The translations under genes were made by a program, and so were the position numbers. From positions 327,596 to 391,595 of the forward strand of contig VWZL01000601.1 of NCBI GenBank assembly GCA_013396915.1: DNA of 64,000 bases, read 5' to 3'. Source of the DNA: Stercorarius parasiticus. Its lineage: Eukaryota; Chordata; Aves; Charadriiformes; Stercorariidae. How positions within the stretch are numbered: the stretch's first letter is position 1; each line of letters begins with the position of its first letter. This document shows positions 23,977 through 37,400 of this stretch, piece by piece. Below the pieces are notes generated by a model that did not search any database, had not been told where the DNA came from, and saw nothing but the letters and a program-made list of their open reading frames with translations.

Positions 23977-26900
23977 CATTACTCTGGATTCTGGATATAT
24001 TCAAAGAATGATTTACTTAATTTAGGCATAACTATACCAATGTGAAAATGAGATTTTCATCGGCATGAAAGTTACCACTTTTCCCAGAACCAAGAGCTCG
24101 CATAAGTGACTGGATTCCAGGGAGCAACTTTAGCTCATGAACTGTCTCATGCAAAAGCTTGATCAGAGACTTGATCAGAGACTCAGATGAGCAGCAGTCA
24201 GAAAACACTACCTCCAACATGTCATGCTGTTGTCATACTGATGACGAAGAAACAATGGAAAAATGAGTGTGCAGCTCATATCAAATCATCATTTTCACAG
24301 TATTTGTAGTTTTATCTTCCCAAATATCACCATAATTACCTCATTCCTAGTAACAATGGGAAGATTATATCATTGAGTAGTGCTAATACTGACTTGTGCA
24401 ATAACAGTCAGAGAAAGTGTGTTAGTATTTCAACATTACAAAGAATTAATTGTGAAATGCTTTCTTAAAATGAAGGAAGCCTTCATAATTTAAGACTTCA
24501 GATCACTTTCATATTGCATTGATAAAGAAGTTCAGAAAGAAAAGGGAAGAGCTTGAATGTTATTTTTTCCTTTTCTATGTAGATGTTCATATAAGGGGTT
24601 ATTTGGTTGGTGTGATTTTTTTATTCTTAAATTAGGAGATTCACAAAATGAAAATCTAAACTACAACAAACAGGTGGATGATTGTTCTCTCCAGAGAGTA
24701 GCTGAAATTAGGATTTTAATTACTTTTTCATCACAATTGTGACTACTTCCCACAATCTAAATCTCTACAGAATCACAAAAAAATCCTTCATATACCTGTT
24801 AGCTTTTGCAAGTCATTACACCATATTAAATTCACAAATTCTGATGCTTTTATAATGAAGTAGATAATTCCAGAAACTACCACGAAGAGCTATAGAAAAA
24901 AAATGCTTAGGACAGATTTATGTTTGGATCATGAAGAAGTATTTAGTCCTCCACACTGATTTAAACTCACTGATTTAAACAGGTGCCTAAATGAAATTTG
25001 AATGCCAAAAATAATTTTGAGATAATTTTTAAGTGCTTTCAAAATTAAAGCTTGTGAACATTAAATGATACTGAGCTTCTGTGTTTCAGATGATGAACTG
25101 TTATTTAGCTGCACAATCTAGATCATTAATAAAAGGGCTTAAAAACTGCAGTATATCATCTTTGTTGGTGGTTACTGCTAAATCAGAACTGCTGCTTTTT
25201 GACATGGCATGAGACCAGCAAAACTTGCATTGCCATTGCCAGAGCTACAGCTGGTTTTGAGAATATATTCAAAAAGCAGCATTTCTACAGGCTGTTCATC
25301 TGACACATTGTACAAACACTAATATAGTTTTCAGGAGAGGTAAACATATTGAAATTAAAAACATGAGTAAATACTATGTAGCTGTGGATAGGACAAGTTG
25401 CAGTGTTAGGAATTGGCATCTTTTCTCCAATTAGGCCCTAAGAGACACAGTGTAGAGATGTTTTAATCTCATCTATCAGTGCAGATATCCCCATTCAAAG
25501 CAGGTTTAAGCCTCAAAGCAGGTTAAGAGGCTTTCCGTGAACTTTATCATGCATGACAGGGAGGTGAGTGGCTGTATCTGAATGTGTTTTTATTTCACCC
25601 AGCAAAACAGATGTTGAGAAATGTACTGATTTAGTAATGCTAGGCGAGGTCCATACAAGAGCAGCCTCCATTCTTAAAAACTGTTGGATAGGCTCTCCCT
25701 ACTAAAAGCCATTTTTTGTAATGAAACTCAAGTGATAAGAAGCAGACAGGAAAGAATATTGTTCTAGCAAAGAAGATAGATGGAAAACCAAAGGCTGTCT
25801 AGGGTCTAACCTGTTGTTGCTAAGAGGTTTGTGAGATCCGTAACATATGTGACTGAGAAAGGCCAGATGGGCAAGCGAACCTATGAGCCATGCTCAAAGG
25901 GGTCCCTCTGCTCAATGTACTCTATTTTCATCCAAGGTTTGCAGTTTGAAAGAGATGCTTACTAATCGGAGTAACAGCCTGAACAGCTTTTTAATTATAT
26001 ATACCAATGCATCAGAATTTTTGAAGAATTTTTTTCCCCCTCCAAGGATACGCTCTGACTGCTCCAAAACTGTCAAATATAAATATAAATGCCAGGATAT
26101 TAGTAGGTGAGAAAGGAGCCCCAGAGCACTGAAGAAATCCTGCACCGTTTATCTTATAGATATGATAGTAGTTTCCTGACAACTTGGCTTCAACTTCAAT
26201 TTTCTTTCTCCCGGCACCCAGCACCATATGCTAACTGTTACAGTGAAATGACACACATCCCACAAGTCTGCAACGGAAATGCTATATTTAAATGCAACTG
26301 TTAGGTGAAAGTATGTTTTATAAAAACTCTAGGAAGCTGTACCCAGATGGTTACAGAGAAGAATCTATATCTAGGGATTTTTGGGGAAGATAACAGTTTA
26401 CAGCAATACCACTTCTGAATTTGGGGTTACCTAGTAGCTATCCCATTTCCTTTACAGTAGAACTAAAAACATTGCATGATGCAGATTTTGGCATACATCA
26501 TATTGACTATTTTAGCAGAAATAAATTTTTCATAAACTTGATTTCTTTGGGGTTTTCTGCCTGCATATTATCAGTCTCAACTTCTTACTTGAAATTAACC
26601 TAATGAACTAAAGAGGAATGTTAATCCATTTATTTCAGCTTTTTGTCAGTATAACTTTACTTTTAAATGGCAGAAAGACACTGAGGGAAAGATCTTTAAC
26701 TGTTGGAATTATCAGCATTGAATATTTGACATTCTGAATCACATCATTTCCAGCCTCAGAGCCTGTTCCATAAAGAGAGAGATGGCAGTCAGGGAGCTGA
26801 TTATGTTTCTCAGATTTCCAAAGGAAATGTCAGTCCTGACAGTTCCTAAAGCATTTCAGCAAAGCTGCAACAGTGGCACGGAGTAGATGTTTTTGGAGGA

Positions 26901-29900
26901 AATGTTTTAGAGTAGCTGAGGATATTTATGAATTAATGTTGAAGTGTTCCTTAGTCTGGTTAATGACTGACTATACATTGCAAAATTGAGAATAGCCCAC
27001 CGCAGGAAAATCTGCAATTTGACAGTTCACTCTGTAGATAAGGGAGACATCTGAAATCCAGCCTTATGCTACCAGTCTGTTTTAAAACAGACGAAAACAA
27101 TGCGAATGAACACTGTTTTCTGAAACACTTCCAGAGCAGTAACATCCCCAAAGTAAGCTCATATTTCTGCTGGTTTTGTTTAACAATGCTGTTGACGTAA
27201 TGACTGCATGAAGCAATTAGTCTAAGTTCATGTAAAGTATCCTGTAATACTGCATCTCTTTATACACAACTGTGCACACAAATAGGTGACATGAATATAT
27301 GCATACATGCTTACTGCAAGGGTATTTCATTAATAGCAGCTCGTTTCAGAAAAGTCTAGGACTTTTTACATTTACATAATGGCACTATAACTGTTAATAT
27401 GAAGTCAGGATGTCCTCAAAGCCCACCTAAAGCATCCTACAAAGGAAGGATGATGAAAAATAGCATTATGCAGGTACACACACATGTATACACTCAAATT
27501 AAAGCAGCAAACGAATTTCAGAACAAGTACATCATAAAATACTCTGAATGGGATGCTGTTAGTATGCTTCTCACAGGGAAAATCATGAAAGGTTGTCAAT
27601 GCACAGAGAAGTAGCACTATCTCCAAAAAATGAAGTTAAACTTCTAAAGCTTGATTGAATTGACCAACATTTCTGTTTGACCTGGTTACTCCCCAGCACA
27701 GCACCAACATCACACTAATCAAACAACAAGGCTACTGGTTTTCCTCGCATTTTTTTAGCAAAAGTCTGGCAGGCCTCATTTCTGCTCTCCCCAAAAGGAT
27801 CTGATCTGCAAAATTCAGTTTTAGAAAGCTCAAGATAAATCTTTCAAGATTTGACGAGCATACTTGTTCATTCAGGCTCATGGGTTTCTGCCCTGAATCC
27901 AGGTAAGCATGATGTTTCAAGAGAGATGAAGGTGCGTGCTGTGACTTGTATCGGTGCCTGGGTTCCTGCCTTGCTCCAAGGCTGAGGTTACCTGCACCCA
28001 CTCATCTCTTGTCACAGGCTGTTTTCCTGATCTACACCAGTTCAGGGTTCCCGCTGTTACATTCCTGGGTAAAGCAGAATAAGAGTGGGTTGGGGTGTAC
28101 AAACAGCACAGGGTCAGTGTCACTCGCTCCCTGCCAACTAAGGCTTCTCCACTGATTTATCTCAGTTAATGAGGCATAGCATGTTGGCAGAGCACGTTGG
28201 CAGAGCACTTTTTTATCATACACATTGGATTTATGAGACACATCCTGTGCAGAGTAGTATAAGTTTCCTTGGATCTGCTTATGGTCCAGTGTCAGTCAAT
28301 CCACAAATTTGCCATTAATGTACCCATTTATTTAGCTATCCTATGAATTCAGCTCTAATCTGATTTACAAATGAGTATCCACACAAAGAATAGCCCAATT
28401 CACTTTCACTCAGTATAGGAATGGACATCTACTTTTTAATGACAATTATGTCTAATCAGTGACTTCACCAGAAGAAAAATGTACCATCTGGGGAAATTTT
28501 ACTGTGGGACCTCCAATCAGGCTACAGGAAAGAGAGACATTACCATCCACAGTCCCATCTATTACTAACTCAGCTGAATCCAGCTCTAGACACCATTTGC
28601 CAAAACCTAAAAGCTTAAACAATCCCCATCTGAATGCATATTCACCAACATGTAATGGAAAAATCGTTACACTGTCTTTTAGCTGTCATTATTCTTGGTT
28701 TTTTTAATCCCTCTTTCCCATGTGGCAATTTCTTCTAGAGAATGGAGCAAGATGTGCATGACTTTGTCCTGTCTCTGTGCTCATGCACTGTTCATGTAGA
28801 ATGCTCCTTATCACCTTGACACAGGGTGCATTACAATAACACTGTCCCTAATATATACAACAGGGAAATAAAGGATGCACAGATTTAGTAAGTAGGTAAC
28901 AGTAAGATTTCAGCCAAAATGTTTCTCTCCTCTCAGAAATTCTTCTTGATGTGTTCAGAACATTTGACAAGTAAACTAGTCCCTAAAGTAAAGCAAGCAA
29001 CCAAACAACGCATTGCACAGCTTGTTAGGTGTTTTGGGTATTTTTTACAAAATAAAAAAAGGGGCAAACCATAATAATCAAAGCAGATAAGTTGACTGTA
29101 CTGTTCACAACCATTCAGTAATTTTTCCTTCATCTCAAAGCAAAGTTTTCAACAGATTGCTCTGTGTTCTACTAATAGAGACCTGCTCACCCGTGGATTT
29201 GCAATAGCATTAACTTCTTCATAAAAGGCCAATAGGAGAAGTAAATGGGCAATGAACACTCCATCCACACAGCCACATAATGTTGTCTTGGCTAACGCAG
29301 TGGTATCTGCTGTCATGTATAGATACTTTACAGTGCCAAAACGGATTTCTTTTGGTTTTGCTTTTTCCTGTCATGTTACCAACATTTGTTTTGTAATTAC
29401 TCAGGTAGACCATCATAAACTATGAGTTCACATCTTTCAAGAGCAATTAATTTATAATTCTAGCTGTTCAAATGTGGGGTATGCCATTAGGAACCAGAGT
29501 GAATAGGAATCCTACTTTCTTTCACATCTGACACTGGGTCAAGATACCTCTTTGGGAGTAAACCACGTAGGTCCCTGCCAGTGCCATTGTCCAAAGCCAA
29601 CCTCAATGGTTCATAGGCCTAGGAAAGGTGGAGGGAAATGTTATCTCCCAATTCCATAACAAAAAGTGGGTAACAGCAACACAGAAAGTAACCTGTTGTA
29701 AGCTTACAAAAGAATTTTCTTTAGTTTTAGTTGAGTGATACACTAACACAGCTATTACTCAAGGCAGGATGACATAAGCTATAAAAAATAATGATGCACC
29801 AATACTCTTCATATTATGCAAAAATATACAGTAAAAATAATTTTTGGTTCAATGATATCTTTCTTATCTCAGCTTGTCAGCTGTAAATTTTCCCCCAATT

Positions 29901-31334
29901 CTGTTTGAAGAACTCTTAATTTCACTATTCTATATAAATGCTGCAGTTCTGCGAATCCTTTCACGCTCCCTAATCTTCAAATCCATAGTACTAGATCACC
30001 TCCTGTAATTCATACCCACTTATAAAACTCCTCTACCTCACAAAACAATCAAGGTTTCCTCCTGATAGACTGAACTTTTTTCTTTTATTTTCATAACCTC
30101 ACATCATTATTTATTTTGTTTCTCTATCATTCTCTGTCCCAAAGTTTTTGCAATCAAGATCTGAACCTACTAATCCAAACTAGCAGGCATAATCTTGTTA
30201 AACACACCAACTTTACACAAATTAAATAGAAGTGCTAGACTACTAATGACAGTGGAATCATCCTAGTTATTAATTTGAAAGCTGGTGAGCTGTTTTCTTC
30301 AGTACAGCTCCTACCCTTCTTAGGTACCTAAATAAACAAATGTCACACCAAGGACTAAAGTGTTTTGAAAATATGAGGCTCTTTTGAGAATCTGGTTCTG
30401 AATGCTAATGCTAAGCTATATAGAAAATTTAAATGAAGATTGACTAGTGAGAAAAAGAGTACTTAAACAGCATATTTAATTGATATGGCATTAGCTTCAC
30501 TGATATTTAGAGAACATCAAAGACAGAACGTATCTGTATCATGAGGAATGAAGTAAAATTGGAACTTCAGCAGAATGATCAAATTCAATTCAATGAGCAA
30601 CAATGATTAGGATAACAAAATATTCTATGCAGCAAGTTTACTCATCCTCTTAACTTTATTTGTGTAGCCTGAAATTGGATTCCATAGAAACGCAAAGTTT
30701 TTCAGATTGCTGAGATCTGAACCTTTATCTTTCCCTGCAGGCTATTTGTATTAATCTACTTTTCTTTGAAGCACAGAGTTGTTAAACTGTTAAAGCTTAT
30801 TTAAAATGTGGCTATATTTCTACCAATGGACCCAGATAGTTGAATTATAGATTTTAATTATGCTTTTTATACTTCGGAGCTGCTTACTTAGAAATATGTG
30901 TAACAAAAGTATGCAATTAAAGAGCCTTTACTGCTGCTGATCAGTGAATTGTGTCTATATTGACAGCAAGAGATGGCTTAGCATTTAGAAGAATTTATGT
31001 GGGCCACTTTTTATTAGTGACTAATACGAAACTCAGCTTTGTTCCCCTACCTTTGTTAGTATTTTGTCATGAAACCAAAGCAGAGCAAAAGATGTAAAAA
31101 TGTGAAACGCCTTATACTTTAAGAATGAGATACAAGAATATTTCACACTTGAAATTATTTCCATAAGAAAATAGTAAAACATAATATTGATTTTGGATGT
31201 AATATCCAATGCCCAAAACTTAAAAAAACTTTTAACAAACATAAAGCTGTTTTTGTTATATTGTCTCGGTCATCCACACCCTGTGTACTTTGTGGTCTAC
31301 TTCTATGAACTTTTTAGAGTGTTTTATATGCATT
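23977..31334. other. Unique intronic sequence
   Basis: No clear interspersed repeat or exon. Small local tandem repeats occur near 24157-24180 (CTTGATCAGAGA twice) and 28177-28207 (AGCAYGTTGGCAG twice). Confidence 0.55.
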
Positions 31335-31411
31335 CAGTGTTTATACGCCATGTATCATGTGTACAGTGTTTATATGTGTTCAGTGTTTATACGTGTTCAG
31401 TGTTTATACTG
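31335..31411 (+). repeat. 17-bp tandem repeat (CAGTGTTTATAYGTGTT)
   Basis: The core CAGTGTTTATA occurs at 31335, 31364, 31381 and 31398. The last three are spaced exactly 17 bp. The array runs directly into the CR1 fragment at 31413. Confidence 0.85.
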
Positions 31412-31412
31412 T

Positions 31413-31465
31413 TTCATAGAATGTGTGGGTTGGAAGGGACATTTAAAGGTCATCTAGTCTAAGTT
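31413..31465 (-). mobile_element. CR1 LINE 3' tail fragment, antisense
   Basis: TTTCATAGAATGTGTGGGTT, followed by GGAAGGGACATTTAAAGGTC and CATCTAGTCT, is the antisense CR1 3' end. It is very short. Confidence 0.8.
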
Positions 31466-32681
31466 TATTCACCTCAGTAAGCTGGTGCATTTTCAAGTCA
31501 GTGTCATTAATGATTCTTATCAGTCAAGAATGCAAGCTTTCTCATTTCGGCTGATTCTAGGTTTGATTTAGCCTGATTTCTTAAAAATTGGAGGCTATGT
31601 GACTGCATTGTGGTAGCAGATATAGATGGGTGTTACAGATGTATGGTTATATATCTTCCAAATAATTTTTCAACTCACTGACCAACTTCAAACAAATTTC
31701 ACCAATTTCTAGACATGTTAAACCATAAATCACTTTAAAACTGTTTTCACATTTTATGACCGTAAGTGAGCAAAATGATGCGATCACAAAGGCACCCCTG
31801 AAAATGACCCCACAGAGCTGAATGTGACTACAAAAAAGTGACCTTCTTTTAAACACCTTGACTGCAAGGTAAGCTCCAGTCAGATCCAGCCATCAACCAG
31901 AAGTCGCAACGCTACAGGAAAACAATCTGTATTCATTATATCATTCAAAGGGCAGCTGGTTGCCTGTAATTACCCTGTGGGTACCAAGCTCAAGCTACTT
32001 TCCTCTTGCTCTGCACTCAGTAGATAGTATTAGCAGGCAATCATTCCAGTGGTGTTTCCACCCCTGTGATTATTACCATAATTTTCCTTTGTTTTCTGGC
32101 TTTACGGGATGTTACTTGCCAGATTAGCACCTTCTGAAGTTACTGTTTTGTTAGTACATTTCAGGATGATCTCACATAAAAACAGAGAAGAAAAGCAGAA
32201 GCCTTTTTTTCACCACAGGTCAGAAATGCAGATTTCACAAGGATAAAACCACCTCATATTAGGTACATACTGTCTTCAGCCACAGCCATCAGCCACAAAT
32301 CTATTCAATAATGTGTAGCTGGATCTATCTCTGTCCCCTCCCACACTCTCTCTCAAAAGTTCTGTTCCCTGGCTGAATTCTGAGATACAGCTACCAAGTT
32401 TACTTAACTAAAATTTACCTTTTCCTACTGTTTTATTCCAATTACTGTGACAGAAACAGTACTTTTCAGGGAGAGGTGAATATCGACTCACACATATCAA
32501 CCCTATCTGGGAATTTCCAAAGATTCAAACTGAATTAGAAACTGGAATCAGGTGACCTCAGTTTTTGTTGTGAAGAAACTTATAGAAATCTCACTTTGTA
32601 TTAGCATAAATACCAAATGAAGACTGTTTTACTTCTGTCAACAATGACATAAAGTCTTGCAAACCCACTCGTAGTTTGGAA
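31466..32681. other. Unique intronic sequence
   Basis: No repeat or exon recognised. Confidence 0.55.
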
Positions 32682-32760
32682 TCATAGAATCCTAGAATGG
32701 TTCGGGTTGGAAGGGACCTTAAAGATCACCTAGTTCCAACCCCCCGCCATGGGCAGGGAA
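32682..32760 (-). mobile_element. CR1 LINE 3' tail fragment, antisense
   Basis: ATCATAGAATCCTAGAATGG is followed by GTTGGAAGGGACCTTAAAGA and ends after CCATGGGCAGGGA. It is a well-preserved but only about 79-bp copy, so it is strongly 5'-truncated. Confidence 0.95.
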
Positions 32761-33044
32761 TTCTCATGTTCTAACTGTGAAGACAAGAGAAACAGAGTGA
32801 AATAAGTGTGACATATATAAAATTTTGTCTCCAAATAAATATAGGATAGGTATGTGGAGACGTTTTTTTTAAAAGTAGAAGCACACTTATTTTTGCTTCA
32901 TTTTAAGTGTCCTAGTTTACAAACTTTTTAAGTTTAAATGTTGCTGTTAATTGTCTTTGAATTCCAATAAATTACTATGGTTAAAATCCTTTTTAAGTTA
33001 TTCATATTCTATCAATTTCATTGTCTGCGAAAACAACCATCACA

Positions 33045-33104
33045 CTAAATTTTTTTTTTAAATGTTTGTTTGTTTTTTTATTTTATTTGTTTGTTTTTTT
33101 CTCT
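33045..33104 (+). repeat. T-rich / (TTTG)n low-complexity tract
   Basis: T-runs interspersed with TTTGTTTG units. Confidence 0.9.
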
Positions 33105-34384
33105 CATAATATAAAGGCTGAGTGTCAGGGGACTTAATATATTGTACTGATACCTAACACACCTTGATGGTTTTGGTACCAAGGACACACATACCCAAGT
33201 AACACAGAACTTCACTGTCAGAACCAGGAAACTAGCACACAAGCTTGGGCTCATCCAGGCCAAGGAGACAGCAGTAAAAATACACATAACCATTACTTCT
33301 TCAGGCAAAATTCTAAATAAATAGATGAACCTTCAAAGTCAACCATATGATAAATAGTTTTACTAAAAGAAAAAGCAAATTGCAGAGGCAACTCAAATAA
33401 AAATATCTTTCAGATACTATTCAATCGCTGACACCACAAAAAGTAAAGACAAAGATGTCTTAAGCAGGAAAGCTAATTTCCCTGAGGAAATTAACACTGA
33501 AAGAGAGGGCAGTGAGCCTTTTAAGAGGCATATGAAAGAACTGATCAGGATCCACTTTTTGTGTTGTACTGACATGCTGTTACTCATAACTTGGGCACAC
33601 AGGTCACTGAACTCAGCACAAACTCCTTTCAGATTCCTTGGAAGTTAGGAGTTGTGCACAATTTGTAATGGTTTTCAAACAGGTATATTGACAGGTCTCA
33701 TCAGAGAGTTCACTGTCCAAGCATGAGCACACATTGGATCTGCAAGTGAAGATACAGGTGGGAAATCTATGGTAGATGCATTTCACTTGACGCTATCACA
33801 CAAGGAATCTGCGGGAAACTGGGAGTTAAATATAGAGCTTCTGTAACCACATACACGCATATGTATTTTTTCTGTACACACATAGAAAAACTATATCCTG
33901 TCAAGGATGATTTCATTAACTATATCCAGACTCATATGAAAAGATAGAGAAAAAAATGGGGCAAAGTCATAATAGCCCCTGTATGAAACTGAAGGTTCAT
34001 GTTAATGTGTTTCAGTTACAGATTCTCAGATGGCTTTTGTTGTAGCCACAGCTAAAGTTTAATGTAAGTAGCATAATGTAGAGTTGATCAAAAGCATGGG
34101 AAAATGCAGAAAGATCTGAAAGAATGCTTCTGATAGAGGCATTTTAATACATGGATCTAATGAGGAAAGATCTTTTGGCATTGCCAGCGTGATGGAGAAC
34201 TTTTGTACCTCTGATTCATCAGGAAGTGTCCATAATAAACTTCCTTAATGTATTGGTCAAAGACTCTTACTCAGACACCTGACTGCAGAAGATACAAGTT
34301 TTTCTTTCCAAGAAACAGTATTCTTCTCACTGCAAAAATCTGAAGTAATAAACCCCTTTATTTTCACTCATCCATATCTCCCTA

Positions 34385-34490
34385 AACATATATGTGTATG
34401 TAGATATACACACATATATACGCATGCACACACACATACATGTGTACATATATATACACACATACACATAAATGTATATAAAAACACAGG
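34385..34490 (+). repeat. (TA)n/(CA)n microsatellite
   Basis: Mixed ATATAC and ACACAC repeats with interruptions. The minus-strand frame with repeated YIYVH residues is a translation of this repeat. Confidence 0.9.
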
Positions 34491-37400
34491 CATTCATATT
34501 CACACCTATTTACTCTAACAGTAATCACAAATACTTGGTTTCTAGAAATGAGTAAATGTACAACCACCACAGACTGCATGTTTTTCACTTATTTGTTGAG
34601 TCTTGTGGTTTGCTAGCAAAAGCATCATTAGATATTTTAAAGAAAAAAAAATGGTGCTGAACACTTCTTTGTAACAAGAGACCTTACTACAGGTCCTTCA
34701 TTTTTAATCAGTTGAAATTAAAAAAAAAATTAATTTATTTTGCATGGTTAAAGATGTGAAATGTAGACAAAAGGCTTTATTCTATTTGTTAATGTGGGTT
34801 ATCAGATTGGTTATGCCATGCGATGTTTAGAGTTTAGTTTTATTATTATAGCCTATCGCCAGTATTTTATGTAAATGGCTAAAAAAGTGGTTTAAATAAA
34901 ATGCAATTAGATGTAACTGGATAAAAATGTGTTGTGTCTGTTTACTTTCTATTAATAGAGCAGATTTATCAGTAGGCAAAGCTGATATTGTATTTGAGTT
35001 CCTAGTAAAACATCCAACTCTACTACTAGCAGCCAGGGTATAAGTTAAAAATCCCTATTTGTTACTTTTCAAGAACTATGAGAATACAGTTCAGAATTAG
35101 TTAAAATACAAATATTTATTTGAAATTAATCAATTACATTTCCTCAGGTCTCAGATTCTGCTGATCTTTCATAATATTTGGTAGAATACATCTTATGCTT
35201 TTGACTTTAAATTACGTTACTCATGTAAGTCAAAACCTGTATATGTGTTTTTCCCTTGAGAAATTAATATTCATTACTTAAAGACAGATGCTATCTCTTC
35301 TATGCGTATGAGACCTGCATACACAACTTCTAAATTGCTAGTGGGCTTTGTGTGTGCAGTTCTCAGAGCTCTCTGTATATAAATTGTCTGGTGGGTAAAA
35401 ATATCTTCTCTTCTTAAGCTGCATAAATAAAGTAGAAATTGAGAGCATCAAAAGATGAATTGAGATATGGAGGCATTAATGACCTTAAGAACACTATTAT
35501 CCATAACAATCATATTGGGATTCTAGGGAGAATCAAGCAACAAGACATTATTTTGAAGTATTGCTTTTCTTCACAAGGGTCTCTGTTGGAATGAATCTGG
35601 AGCTACACAATAATAGCTCCTCACTGGCATAATGACTTGTAAAATCCGTAGAATAAATCAATCAGAGCTAAAAGACAACTAAGATTTGAATTCTGAGATA
35701 TTGACCATGACCTTAAGTCAATGATAGCAGAAGAAAATGACAAAAATTCTTGAGTGAGCACGTTTTATGTCAGTTGTTCTTCCTCTGTACTGAAAAGGCA
35801 CAAATACCCTTCTATACAGAATCATACTTTCCAATCAATATTGCTGTCTTTCTGCACAGAAAAGGATTCTGTGCTGTTCAGTTATTTTCTCTGTGTAAGA
35901 TACAACATGCCACCCATATAGACTTAACACATGGACAAAAAAAACCCAACCTGAAAGCCATTCTGCTTGGAGACAACTACTGACCTAACAGCAGTAAGGA
36001 AAAATAACAATACAGGGGTTAAAATGAAAGCACAGAGAACTTGATTCAAGTAATCAAAAAAAAATATTTTTTTTTCAGTAAAGAAAAGAAATCTTGGTGA
36101 TTGTTTTTCCCCTTTATGAAAGTCATCAGCATTTGAAAACCACTACATCTTGAGTACCGGTGATAGTACTAGCAAAAATGAAAAGGAAGGGCTAATGAAA
36201 GAACAAAGAACCAAACAACCCAAAATATTCAAAGAATTAATGAAAATGACCCGATTTCATGCCTAAGATCCTGGCAGACTATCCTGCTGCCTGAAGAATT
36301 AATCTATTATTAGTGTTAAACAGCTTTTATACTACTTCAGTGATTGTATGAAATCATTAAGTTACAGTCTCTATTATCTTAATTTTTTTAGGGCAACTTA
36401 AATGATTTATGAACTTACTAACTGAAATGATGACACATCATATTCTCTAAATAAATGTTCTTTGTTCTAGGGGAACATATCAGTAGGAGGTTTGATGTAA
36501 TAATTATCCTTAAAATATTCGATTTTGAAAGTGGGTATATTCTGGAAATGGATTATGGTAATGTTTACAAAAAATAAGATTCACTTTCCTCCTTACCATT
36601 TGAGCTTCCTTAGGATCTCTGATTAAATACACCAAACAAGAAGAAATACAAAGGGAGAATGTCAAGACGCAGACTCCTGCAGTGCATTATAAAAAAAAAA
36701 TACAGAAGGCAATCTTGGCATCAATATTCTCTTTTGTTGCCAAGCTGAACCACACTTGTGTTCTTGTCAAATAAACTGATCCCTGAGAACACTCCTAATC
36801 CTGCTGGCCTAGCCAGCACCCTTCCCTAGTATCCTTCCTAGTGCTAGTGCTTGTTTATTTCACCAAGAGAAACTCTACCCTTCATTTGAAACCCAGTAGT
36901 TTAATAATACTGAGCCAACAAAATGGAGCGAGGGGATATGGGGTAGGTCTAACCCTGGTCAGTGGCAAAACAACATAGAGGCTTTTGAATGTTGTGGGAT
37001 TAGGCTCACTTATAAATTTCTTGTTCACTGAGATTTCTGCAGGCATCTGTAGGAAGCAAGCATCTCTTAAAAATATATTGTTTCATCAGGGTCTAGTTAT
37101 GCTTTGCCCAAGAGTTTCAAAGACAGACTGAGGGCTGATGTTGTGGATCAGTGTCAGAAGTGAGCTTGACTCCTCCTGTGCTCTCGTGTGGTAAGTGCTA
37201 GCCCTTTACCTAGAGCAGATGACTTCTCTGCTGTGCTGCCTCAAATATGTAACAGAACTGGAAAGAGAGGAACATTTTGGGAATAAGAATTCCCTATCTC
37301 CCTTTGGTCCTTCCTACCCACTTCTGAGACCCTCATGTCTGTCTGCCCTTCTTCCTGGGCCACAATTGTCCACGAGAGCTCAGACTCTTTTATCATTGTC

